NCBI GenBank assembly: GCA_030039095.1
Contig: JASHQP010000364.1
Coordinates: 1-18,122, forward strand
DNA: 18,122 bases
Source of the DNA: Streptosporangiaceae bacterium
GTDB lineage: Bacteria; Actinomycetota; Actinomycetes; Streptosporangiales; Streptosporangiaceae
Reading direction: 5' to 3'
In this document: in pieces, positions 7,827-15,240 of the stretch
Numbering within the stretch: position 1 is the stretch's first letter
How the letters are laid out: each line of letters begins with the position of its first letter
Made by a program: the position numbers and the translations under genes
Notes under the pieces: model-generated
The model's input: only the letters and a program-made list of their open reading frames with translations
Told to the model about the DNA's origin: nothing
Databases searched by the model: none

Positions 7827-8444
7827 CTACGGCACGCACACGCGCTCGCCGAGCAAGATCACGCACACCAGGCTCGGCGACGGCGACGGCTCGGTCGGCG
7901 ACGCTGTCGGCGACGGCCCCGGTGACGAGCTCCCCGTCGGGGTAGCGGCTGGGCTTGGCCTGCCGGTGCTGGCCGCGTGACCGGACGACGGCGATCTGCG
8001 GGATGCCGCCACCGGCTTGATGTCCCCCTGGTGTCCCTGGGCCGGCCGCGTGCGCGCCGCGCCAGGCCGGACGGAGCTCGGCGGGGCCTGCCCCCCGGAC
8101 GCGGACGGGGCGTGGTGATGCGGAACCGCGGTGACGAACACCCCGGCCGCCGTGGCGCCCAGCGCCGCCGTCGTTGCGGTCGCTCCCCATGCCAGCGGGC
8201 GCAGCTTCACCACGCCGAATGCCCGGGCTGCGATCGCCCGGATGCCCAGCAGCAGGGCGATCGCCGATGGCAGGGCGGCACGCCAGCGGGTCCGCCGCGC
8301 CGCGCGGATCGCCTCGACGACGGCCGCCCGCTGGCACGCCGCATCCAGCGTCTCGGAGACGTAGATCACCAGGTTGCCGCGCGCGTCACGGTAGGCAACG
8401 GCCCGCAGGCCCGCGGGCAGGATCACCCGCTGCAGGTGGATCAC
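7827..8444 (-). CDS. one-pass membrane protein with Pro/Ser-rich C-terminal domain
   Basis: I do not recognise this 205-residue protein. Residues 1-50 form a small soluble-looking domain (LQRVILPAGLRAVAYRD, LVIYVSETLDAACQRAA). A weakly hydrophobic helix (57-76) and a clear transmembrane segment (about 84-107, Ala/Thr-rich) follow. Then come His residues and an 80-residue Pro/Ser/Thr-rich stalk. The end has two cysteines nine residues apart (C194, C203), which would be extracellular and able to form a disulfide if the N-terminus is inside. The start is the GTG at 8442-8444, whose GTGA overlaps the stop of the upstream coiled-coil gene, so the two are translationally coupled. A cell-surface sensor or anti-sigma-like role is possible but not shown. 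Confidence 0.7.
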   Translation of the reverse strand: MIHLQRVILPAGLRAVAYRDARGNLVIYVSETLDAACQRAAVVEAIRAARRTRWRAALPSAIALLLGIRAIAARAFGVVKLRPLAWGATATTAALGATAAGVFVTAVPHHHAPSASGGQAPPSSVRPGAARTRPAQGHQGDIKPVAASRRSPSSGHAASTGRPSPAATPTGSSSPGPSPTASPTEPSPSPSLVCVILLGERVCVP

Positions 8445-8863
8445 GACGCGCTCCTGTGCTGCGAGGCCAGGCGCTGGATCGCGGTCCACCACTCCCGTGG
8501 ATCACCGCCGTCGCCGCCGACCACGGCGATGAACTCACGGCCTGCCACCTCGAGGCGCACCGGCGTGTCCTGACGCGGGTCGCGCGCCGCGGCCACCAGG
8601 GGCTCTGGCACGTCGGACACCTTCTGGCGCTCGTCGAGCTCGACGCCGGCGGTGGACGCGATCTTCTCGAACACCTCCAGCCGCCGCATCAGCTCAGCCT
8701 GGCTCGCCTTCGCCTCGGCAACGGCGTCCTCGAGCTGCTGTATTCGCTGGCGACGCCTTTCCCGCCACACGGTCTTCGCAGACCCCCTCACGGCTGGCCC
8801 GCCCGCTCTCAGCGGCGGGTGCTGACGCTCCCACATTGCCAAGTCACATGTGGACATGACCAC
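8441..8863 (-). CDS. coiled-coil protein of unknown function
   Basis: The 140-residue frame is of unrecognised family. A charged helix with heptad character spans about residues 33-75 (WRERRRQRIQQLEDAVAEAK, then SQAELMRRLEVFEKIAS). It is followed by a compact C-terminal domain with RLEVAGREFIAVVGG and a Trp pair in DPREWW. The true start is unclear: the ATG at 8861-8863 gives the longest form, and an internal ATG (MWERQ) or GTG (VRGSAKTVW) are alternatives with no better Shine-Dalgarno. The C-terminus is secured by the GTGA overlap with the downstream membrane-protein gene, which suggests that the two products interact, for example the coiled coil with the cytoplasmic N-terminal domain of its partner (inference). 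Confidence 0.6.
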   Translation of the reverse strand: MVMSTCDLAMWERQHPPLRAGGPAVRGSAKTVWRERRRQRIQQLEDAVAEAKASQAELMRRLEVFEKIASTAGVELDERQKVSDVPEPLVAAARDPRQDTPVRLEVAGREFIAVVGGDGGDPREWWTAIQRLASQHRSAS

Positions 8864-8947
8864 AGAAATGCTAATCCGGGGTGAGGGTCAGATGTTACGC
8901 CAGCCAGAACGCTCGCGCCAGCTATCGGGCTAGGCCGAATGGATGAG

Positions 8948-8984
8948 GCGCTTTGTCTCTTTTATCCTTAAAATAGCAAAGCGC
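8948..8984. repeat. nested inverted repeat (two-tier hairpin)
   Basis: An outer perfect 8-bp arm GCGCTTTG (8948-8955) pairs with CAAAGCGC (8977-8984). Inside it TTTTA (8960-8964) pairs with TAAAA (8969-8973) around a 4-nt loop. The intervening bases TCTC and TAG form an internal loop. It lies between the divergent coiled-coil and luxR-type genes, so a terminator is not expected; an operator or 5' structure is more likely. The remaining gap sequence (8864-9149) holds only a weak promoter-like TTGACC (9081-9086) followed by TTTAAATAT. Confidence 0.55.
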
Positions 8985-9149
8985 GTCCTCGCCGGCCTCG
9001 CATGACGCCTAACGCTTGCCGCGCCCGGGTGCGCGGTGCTGCAGATCCGGGATCCACCGCCCTCCCCGGTTCCCCCGCACTTGACCCACGCTGCGCGGCT
9101 GTGGTTTAAATATCGAAAAGGCTGCGTCTACCGGCTTAAAGAAGATGAA

Positions 9150-10232
9150 ATGCGCGTTACCGCAGTCCTTCCGGACATGGTGCCAGTTGACCAGAAGGTG
9201 TTGCCGGGCGCGTCGGATGAGATCCACGCCCGGGCGCTGGCAGCGGCGCGCGCGCTACGCGAGTCAATCCCGTGGTCCGGGTATTCGCTGTCTGGCTGGG
9301 ACGCGCTGTCGGGCACCGACCGGCACGTGACGCTGGCCAGCGAGGGCTACAGCGCCAGCGTTCTGGATCACATGAACACCGGCTTCGTAGAGAGCAACCC
9401 GGCCTTCGAGATCTTGCATAACAAGGTCCCCTCCGCGCTGCGATGGAGAGATCTGCGGCGTGACTGGCATATGAACTTTGCTGAGACGGTCACGGCGGAG
9501 GACTACCTCATCCCGGCTGGATACAACGAAGGCGCCACGCTGTGCCTGCGGTTGCCGAACGGCCGCTACACAGGGTCACTGCACGTGAGCTGGTCATCTC
9601 TGCGCCACGCCAGCGATGAGGCGCGGTATCGGATGGAAGAGTTCGGCCCCCTGCTTGCCATAGTGTGCGACCTGCTCCGGAGCGCGGACGTCGCGGTGCA
9701 GCGGCTGGGCGCCGGCGCGAACGCGGTACTCGTGTCGGCGGACGGGAACATCACCGAACTGCCCGGCCGCCCGGCAGGGCTCCACCTCGCTGCAGGCGGC
9801 GAACTGCGGCAACTGGCCGCCCGGCAGCCCAGGCATCCGGGTCGGCGGCGGTTTCTGTGGGCCGACGCAGACGGACTATGTCATCGGGTGGAAAGCATCA
9901 TGTGCGGCAATGACGTAATGCTCGTCACGGAACGGGAGATCGCATGGCCGTTCGGGCTCAGCCGCCGCGAGCTGCAGATCCTGGACTTGGTCGCGGACGG
10001 CCTGACCAACCCGGACATCGCCCACTGGCTCGGAATCAGACCGCGGACCGTTTCGACGCACGTCGAGCACATCCTGGAGAAGCTGCGCTGCTGGTCACGT
10101 GCCCAATTGGCTGCCGTCGCGATCCGTGAGAGCTTGCTCCTGCTTGGCCCGGGACCCGGGACCCATTCCCGGCCAGCGGCCCTCCGCGACGGTCTGCCAC
10201 CTGCCGCCACCAGGCAGGGATCGGTCAGATGA
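9150..10232 (+). CDS. LuxR-family transcriptional regulator of the dmf module
   Basis: The product has 360 residues from the ATG at 9150. The C-terminal LuxR/FixJ helix-turn-helix spans about 270-325: LSRRELQILDLVADGLTNPD, IAHWLGIRPRTVSTHVEHIL, EKLRCWSRAQL. The N-terminal 250 residues have no phosphoacceptor pattern of a response regulator and no ATP-binding motif, so they are probably a ligand- or redox-sensing GAF/PAS-like region that I cannot place with confidence. I chose this start because the upstream frame has a Pro-rich, non-conserved look; the AG-rich AAGAAGATGAA in front is a weak Shine-Dalgarno. Being the gene immediately before dmfA1 on the same strand, with a 363-bp gap holding dyads, it is the likely controller of formamide breakdown (inference). 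The base composition is a little less GC-rich than in the flanking genes. Confidence 0.85.
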   Translation: MRVTAVLPDMVPVDQKVLPGASDEIHARALAAARALRESIPWSGYSLSGWDALSGTDRHVTLASEGYSASVLDHMNTGFVESNPAFEILHNKVPSALRWRDLRRDWHMNFAETVTAEDYLIPAGYNEGATLCLRLPNGRYTGSLHVSWSSLRHASDEARYRMEEFGPLLAIVCDLLRSADVAVQRLGAGANAVLVSADGNITELPGRPAGLHLAAGGELRQLAARQPRHPGRRRFLWADADGLCHRVESIMCGNDVMLVTEREIAWPFGLSRRELQILDLVADGLTNPDIAHWLGIRPRTVSTHVEHILEKLRCWSRAQLAAVAIRESLLLLGPGPGTHSRPAALRDGLPPAATRQGSVR

Positions 10233-10595
10233 CGTATTGATTGTTCCTGGCCTCTGTTCGAAGCTCGGTCCATGTCGGGCGTACTCAGGACCGCATTCGA
10301 GCTGACCTCAGACGTGGCCGCGCTGCCAAGGCCCGTGCCCAGCCGGGGCCCGCAAGCCAGCCGGATGCGGTTGCGTGGGAAGTTCTCCGCCATTCATTGC
10401 CGAGATGGCCTTGATATGCCATCTTTACGCTTATTTATTGCAGGCCAGTAGCTTCTCTGACTTGATCCGTCAGTACAGGCCGCGGGCTGTTGCAGCCCTG
10501 TTCGGCCAGCAAATGCCTAGGTGCACTGGCAAGCAAATGGCTCCTACTCAGCTATCTCGAGTCGTGCACGTCTTCCGTCGACACCAGGAGACTTC
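10233..10595 (+). promoter_or_regulatory. 363-bp intergenic control region of dmfA1
   Basis: There is no gene here that I can support; short frames lack good starts. Two dyads stand out: AGATGGC-N8-GCCATCT (10403-10424) and CTGAC-N7-GTCAG (10457-10473). The T-rich stretch TTATTTATTG (10431-10440) follows TTGATA (10411-10416) at a plausible promoter spacing of 15-17 nt, so the first dyad would overlap the -35 region. This is suggestive of LuxR-protein binding but rests on pattern only. Confidence 0.45.
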
Positions 10596-10904
10596 GTGGA
10601 ACATCAGCAGGTCCCGTCACGTCATCTGGCCTCGGAGTTCCGGCAGCATCCACTTGGGCATCACAGTCCCGAGCTGCAGAAGCTGCTTACCATGTTCCGT
10701 GGTGTGCCGATGGCAGGGAAATACGTATTGATATGCACGAAGCCGCATGCCGAATGGAAATTGGGCAGGCTCTCCGGCGTGCGTGGCGAGCCTCCCGCCA
10801 TCATAGGCAGTCAGACATTCAGCAGCCGGGCCGAAGCGGAGTGGGAGGTCTTCAAGCGTCGCTGGGAAGAGAACTTCGGTGAAAGCCTGGATGACTCTGT
10901 CTGA
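10596..10904 (+). CDS. dmfA1: N,N-dimethylformamidase, small (alpha) subunit
   Basis: The 102-residue product precedes the large subunit by 45 nt, as in known DMFase loci. Its core GKYVLICTKPHAEWKLGRLS, then GSQTFSSRAEAEWEVFKRRW, has the basic/aromatic pattern of the DMFase alpha chain, a small helical subunit that binds the large chain and is needed for the stable (alpha-beta)n enzyme. I chose the GTG at 10596 because GGAG lies 5 nt in front; an in-frame ATG at 10521 would add 25 residues with no Shine-Dalgarno. As I recall, the Alcaligenes/Paracoccus alpha subunit is about 132 residues, so this one is shorter at the N-terminus or uses the earlier start. The family call rests partly on context with dmfA2. 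Confidence 0.75.
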   Translation: MEHQQVPSRHLASEFRQHPLGHHSPELQKLLTMFRGVPMAGKYVLICTKPHAEWKLGRLSGVRGEPPAIIGSQTFSSRAEAEWEVFKRRWEENFGESLDDSV

Positions 10905-10949
10905 TTCAGGTGGCGGGCGCAGCCTCGAGTAATTCCCCGGGAGTAATCA

Positions 10950-13244
10950 GTGACCAAGCAGATTATCGGCTACAGCAACGAGATCAGCGTCCGGCCAGGG
11001 GCGAGGATAAGCTTCATGGTCAGCTGCAGCGGCATCGATTCATATCAGGCGGAGCTGGTGCGCATCGTCCACGGTGATGTGAATCCCGCCGGTCCCGGCT
11101 TCAAGTCAGCGCCCGTTCCCGCGACCGAAACCCGGACCTGCGCGGGCCGCACTCAGGAGGTGTTCGGCGGCTCGTACGGGATCGTCGGCAGCAGCGGCCG
11201 GTTCGATGTGCCAGATGGGTTCACGCTGCAGGCGATGATCTGGCCCACCGCCCCGGGCCGCGGCAGCCAGGCGCTCCTTGGGCGGATGTCTGCTGACGGC
11301 AGCTCCGGTTACCAGCTGATGGTCGATGACGATGGCGCGCTCGCGCTGCTGCTCGGACGGGGATCGGGGGCACCGGTCGTCGTGTCCACCGGCGTGCCAC
11401 TGATCTCCAGGCAGTGGTATTTTGCCGCGGCAAGCTTCGACCCCGCTCGGCAGGAAGCCCGCCTGTGGGCAGAGCCGCTGTCGGAGCAGCTCGGCCCCAG
11501 CGCGGTCGGCACCGCCGTCTCTGGTGTGGAAGCTCCCCCCGCCGTAGCGCAGGACGCACCCGTCCTGATAGCGGCTCAGTTCGCCGGGATGGCGCGTGGC
11601 CGGCCCGTCGCGCGTAACCATTTCAATGGGAAGATCGACCGGCCCAGGATCGCGGCCAGGGCACTCAGCCGTGAAGAGATGGGCCAGTTGGCGGATGCCC
11701 GGCCGACACCGGGTCTGGACAGCGACGTCGTGGCCGCCTGGGATTTCTCGATCGGCATCCCCGGCACTCACATCATCGATGTATCCGCCAACCAGCTGCA
11801 CGGAGACCTGATCAACTTGCCGGCCCGCGCCATGAAGGGCTTCAACTGGGCCGGTGATGAGATGAACTGGAAGCACAAGCCGGAGCAGTATGGCGCCATC
11901 CACTTCCACGACGACGACCTCTACGACGCCGGATGGGACGTCGACTTCCAATTCGAGCTGCCGGCCACGCTGAAGAGCGGGATCTATGCCGCGCATGTCT
12001 GGGGCGAGGGCGCCGAGGACTACATACCTTTCTTCGTCCGCCCTGGCGAGGACGGCCCAACCTCGGACGTTCTGTTCATCGCCCCCACCGCGAGTTATCT
12101 CGCATATGCGAATGAGCACATGCCGACCAACGCGCCACTGGCCCAGCTGCTTACCGATCAGGTGACGGCGTTCCAGCCGGAGGACATGTTCCTCGCCGAG
12201 CATCGCGAGTATGGCGGCTCGACGTACGACACCCACAGCGACGGCAGCGGCATCTGCTACTCCTCCCGGCTCAGGCCGATCCTCAACATGCGGCCCAAAT
12301 ACTCGTCGTGGCTCGGGGGCAGCGGATCCTCGCTCTGGCAGTTCAACGCCGATACCCACATCACCGACTGGCTGGAGGCCAAGGGCATCGACTTCGACAT
12401 CATCACCGACGAAGATCTCCATGCTGAGGGCCTGAGCGCGCTGGCCCCCTACCGCGCCGTGGTGACCGGCACCCACCCGGAGTACACATCGACCCGAATG
12501 CGTGAGGCGGTCGAGTCCTACCTGCGACGGGGCGGGCGGCTGATGTACATGGGGGGCAACGGTTACTACTGGCGCATCTCCTTCAGTGATGATCTGCCAG
12601 GCGTGATCGAGGTCCGTAAGGGCGAGGGTGGCATCCGCGCGTGGGCAGCCGAGCCTGGTGAGTACTACAACGCGTTCACGGGCGAGTACAGCGGCTTGTG
12701 GCGTCGGTCCGCGCTCCCGCCACAGCAGCTTGTGGGAGCAGGCTTCACCGCGCAGGGCTTCGACGTGTCGTCCTACTACCGGCGTCAGCCCGGCAGCTTC
12801 GACCCGCGGGCCGCATTCATCTTCGAGGGCATCGGCAACGACGAACTGATCGGGGACTTCGGCTTGGTTGGCGGCGGTGCCGCCGGGCTGGAACTCGACC
12901 GCGCCGATGTGGCGCTGGGAACGCCGCCGCACGCTCTGGTGCTGGCCTCTTCCGAGGGACACACCGACATCTACCTGGTCGTACTCGAAGAGATTCTCAT
13001 CAACTACCCAGGCGCGACGGGAAGCCAGAGCCCACTGGTCAGGGCCGACATGGTCTTCTTCGAGACCCCCAGCGGCGGTGCGGTCTTTTCCGCTAGTTCA
13101 ATCGCTTACTCAGGGAGCCTGTCGCACAACAACTATGAGAATAACGTCTCCCGTCTTACTGAGAATGTGCTGCGCCGCTTCGCCGAGCCGAAGAAGTTCG
13201 AAATGCCGCAGCTGCGTGACTGGCCGGCGCAGCGGCCCACCTAG
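10950..13244 (+). CDS. dmfA2: N,N-dimethylformamidase, large (beta) catalytic subunit
   Basis: The 764 residues match the length of DMFase beta chains (about 760). N-terminal residues 1-80 open with IIGYSNEISVRPG. About 85-265 forms a LamG/concanavalin-like jelly-roll (TLQAMIWPTAPG, LLGRMSADGSSGYQLMVDDD). The rest is the catalytic DMFA2 C-terminal domain. The Paracoccus enzyme uses iron held by two Tyr and one Glu. From remembered numbering, its H519, E521, N547, K567 and E657 correspond to H509 and E511 (THPEYT), N537 (GGNGYY), K557 (EVRKGEG) and E648. The Tyr ligands should be among Y383/Y386 and Y426/Y437. The enzyme hydrolyses DMF to formate and dimethylamine; the natural substrate here could be another N-alkylformamide. 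The GTG start at 10950 has GGGAG 6 nt upstream. DUF3311 and symporter genes follow. Confidence 0.93.
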   Translation: MTKQIIGYSNEISVRPGARISFMVSCSGIDSYQAELVRIVHGDVNPAGPGFKSAPVPATETRTCAGRTQEVFGGSYGIVGSSGRFDVPDGFTLQAMIWPTAPGRGSQALLGRMSADGSSGYQLMVDDDGALALLLGRGSGAPVVVSTGVPLISRQWYFAAASFDPARQEARLWAEPLSEQLGPSAVGTAVSGVEAPPAVAQDAPVLIAAQFAGMARGRPVARNHFNGKIDRPRIAARALSREEMGQLADARPTPGLDSDVVAAWDFSIGIPGTHIIDVSANQLHGDLINLPARAMKGFNWAGDEMNWKHKPEQYGAIHFHDDDLYDAGWDVDFQFELPATLKSGIYAAHVWGEGAEDYIPFFVRPGEDGPTSDVLFIAPTASYLAYANEHMPTNAPLAQLLTDQVTAFQPEDMFLAEHREYGGSTYDTHSDGSGICYSSRLRPILNMRPKYSSWLGGSGSSLWQFNADTHITDWLEAKGIDFDIITDEDLHAEGLSALAPYRAVVTGTHPEYTSTRMREAVESYLRRGGRLMYMGGNGYYWRISFSDDLPGVIEVRKGEGGIRAWAAEPGEYYNAFTGEYSGLWRRSALPPQQLVGAGFTAQGFDVSSYYRRQPGSFDPRAAFIFEGIGNDELIGDFGLVGGGAAGLELDRADVALGTPPHALVLASSEGHTDIYLVVLEEILINYPGATGSQSPLVRADMVFFETPSGGAVFSASSIAYSGSLSHNNYENNVSRLTENVLRRFAEPKKFEMPQLRDWPAQRPT

Positions 13245-13290
13245 CGCTCATAGGTCACTCGGATAGAAGGTGGAACAGAAAGGCGGATAA

Positions 13291-13629
13291 GTGAACCACG
13301 TAACCGCGCCGAGCGACAGAAGCTCCGGGAGAGCCGGCGGTAGCCTTTCGGCGGCGATCCGGTCAATGTCACCGAGAACCAAGAAGCAGATTTTCGGTAC
13401 CGCATACATCCTGGTCACACTCATGGTGATCTGCCCCCCGGTCTACCTGGCCGCCAGTGGCTCCAGCCCGCAGCTCCTCGGACTGCCGTTCTCTGTCTTC
13501 TATATGTTCCTGAACGCGGTTCTTGTCGTCCTGCTGGTCTGGGCCTTGTGGATCGTCGAGTCGATCCGTGGCGAGCACGAAGTCTTCGAGACCACAACCA
13601 CCTCGGGCGAGGGGAGTCACCGTGGCTAG
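13291..13629 (+). CDS. DUF3311-like small membrane protein, symporter partner
   Basis: The 112-residue product has two predicted membrane helices, about 34-57 (IFGTAYILVTLMVICPPVYL) and about 68-92 (FSVFYMFLNAVLVVLLVWAL), joined by SGSSPQLLGLPF. This is the layout of DUF3311-type proteins, which are encoded just in front of sodium:solute symporters and are thought to be accessory subunits or assembly factors. The soluble N-terminus (about 30 residues) is Ser/Arg-rich and the C-terminus acidic. The GTG at 13291 is preceded by AAAGGCGG; an internal ATG (MSPRTKK) is an alternative. The stop overlaps the start of the symporter gene by 8 nt, which supports joint translation. It lies 46 nt behind dmfA2, so it is probably in the same transcript. 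Confidence 0.8.
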   Translation: MNHVTAPSDRSSGRAGGSLSAAIRSMSPRTKKQIFGTAYILVTLMVICPPVYLAASGSSPQLLGLPFSVFYMFLNAVLVVLLVWALWIVESIRGEHEVFETTTTSGEGSHRG

Positions 13630-15175
13630 CAGGCTTGCCATCACCGTTGGCATCAACGGCATATTCTTTCTCATAATTGTCGGTATCCTCTACCTGACTT
13701 ACCGTAAGGAGAGGGGCTTCACCGACTACGCGGTCGGAGGCCGTTCCTTTGGTCCGTGGTACATTGCCATGTCGTACATAAATTCCTGGTTCCCCGGAAC
13801 GATGTGGATTTCGTTCCTGGGCCTGGGAATCGCGTCCGGCGTGGTAGGCCTTTACGTGCTGGCATACAGCCTGATCGGCCTCACGACCATGTACTTCATG
13901 GCCACCCGGGCATGGAACTGGGGGCAGCGTTTCAATCTGCGCACTCAGCCTGACATGATAGGCCTGCGCTACGACAGTCGTGCGGCCAAGGTCATCGCCA
14001 GCCTCATCGGCGTCATCTCCCTGTTTCCATGGGTCGTGCTGTCCATGCAGGCCATGGGGGTCCTATTCCGGTACATGACCCTGCAGCAACTGAGCACCAC
14101 CGCGGTTCTGCTGCTGGGTGTCGGGGTCATAGTGGTCAGGCAGTACTGGACGGTCCGTATGGGAATGCGCGGTTTGGTCATTACCGACCTGATACAGGGC
14201 ATCGTGGCCTACATCGTGTGTTCGGTGGTGTTCGTGATCATGCTGGCTGTCTACTTCAACGGGCTCGGCGCGATCCACCACCTCAGTTCCGCGATGTTCA
14301 GGTTCCCGGGCGACGGTGGTACCTACGGCGCCTGGTATTTCGGCGCGATCACGTTCACCGGCATCGTCGGCAGCCTCTGCTGGCCGACGAGCTATCAGCG
14401 GATTTACACGGCCAGCGGCGTGCGCAACGTCAAGCTCGGCACGCTGATAGCGATGCCCATCATCGCGGTGTTCGCCGCACTTCTGCTGCTCATCGGGTTT
14501 TCGGCCGCCACGCTGCACGACGTCGCCGCCAATCCCCAGGACGGCTGGTTTATAACGGCCCAGCAGGTAGGCGGCACCTGGCTGCTCGCCCTTGCCTGCG
14601 TCATCGTGCTCGCGGCCAGCATGGGCTGGATCGACGGCTGCATCCAGGTCTGCGGCACTCAGGTGTCCAACGACATAATCGGCAGTTTCCGTAAGCTCAG
14701 CGATGGCCAGCTGACCAGAATCGCCAAGGGCTCCATGGTGATCTTCCTGTTGGCCGGAGCCGTGGTTGCGTACCTGACATTCAATTACGCCAAGCTCGTA
14801 GATCTGGCCATCATGTCCTATCAGGGAATCGTGCAGCTGTCGGTGCCCATGTTCCTGGGCCTCTTCTGGCGGCGCGGCACCCGAATGGGCGCGATCGTCG
14901 GCATGGCCTGCGGGTTCGCGTTCGCCCTGGTGATGACCTACTTCTATCCCGACCACGTTCCGTGGCTCGGCAGCGTGACCGCCGGTATCCCCGCGCTGAT
15001 CCTCAACTTGATCCTCTACGTCGGCATTTCGCTGCTCTTCCCGCAGTCGGCACAGGAGCGGCTGCGTGTCGATAGCCTCTTCGACCAAGGCGAACGGTCT
15101 CTGCGGCCGGAGGCCGTGCCCGCGACGGTCATGCTGGCGAGCGGCCACATCGAGCCGAGTCCCGAGAGCGCCTGA
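13622..15175 (+). CDS. sodium:solute symporter (SSS family)
   Basis: The 517-residue product has about 13 hydrophobic helices. SSS hallmarks are the N-terminal helix (LAITVGINGIFFLIIVGILY) followed by FTDYAVGGRSFGPW, the GMRGLVITDLIQG motif in mid-protein (the SSS 'R.....D..QG' signature) and WPTSYQRIY. The family imports sugars, amino acids, pantothenate, urea and other small polar solutes with Na+. The usual Ser/Thr-rich sodium motif of helix 8 reads here AASMGWIDGCIQV, so ion coupling should not be assumed. I chose the GTG at 13622 because GAGGGGAG lies 6-7 nt upstream. From its place behind dmfA1A2 and the DUF3311 gene, the likely substrate is the formamide or a related precursor (inference). 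The gene uses more A/T-ending codons than its neighbours and converges on nucS with a 65-bp gap. Confidence 0.9.
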   Translation: MASRLAITVGINGIFFLIIVGILYLTYRKERGFTDYAVGGRSFGPWYIAMSYINSWFPGTMWISFLGLGIASGVVGLYVLAYSLIGLTTMYFMATRAWNWGQRFNLRTQPDMIGLRYDSRAAKVIASLIGVISLFPWVVLSMQAMGVLFRYMTLQQLSTTAVLLLGVGVIVVRQYWTVRMGMRGLVITDLIQGIVAYIVCSVVFVIMLAVYFNGLGAIHHLSSAMFRFPGDGGTYGAWYFGAITFTGIVGSLCWPTSYQRIYTASGVRNVKLGTLIAMPIIAVFAALLLLIGFSAATLHDVAANPQDGWFITAQQVGGTWLLALACVIVLAASMGWIDGCIQVCGTQVSNDIIGSFRKLSDGQLTRIAKGSMVIFLLAGAVVAYLTFNYAKLVDLAIMSYQGIVQLSVPMFLGLFWRRGTRMGAIVGMACGFAFALVMTYFYPDHVPWLGSVTAGIPALILNLILYVGISLLFPQSAQERLRVDSLFDQGERSLRPEAVPATVMLASGHIEPSPESA

Positions 15176-15240
15176 GCATGATGGGTGGTATGCCGCATCG
15201 GCCGGGCAGGAAGGCGCGTCACCGGCTAAAGCTGTCCCGG

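Noticed and set aside
8948..8984. Rho-independent terminator
   Set aside because: It lies between divergent genes with no transcript ending there and no T-tract after the arm on either strand.
10375..10731. Small ORF in the dmfA1 upstream gap
   Set aside because: No Shine-Dalgarno, overlaps dmfA1 in another frame, and composition is unlike a coding sequence of this genome.
11106..12962. 618-residue minus-strand open frame
   Set aside because: It is antisense to dmfA2, with low-complexity composition and no domain motifs; it arises from GC-rich third positions of the real gene.
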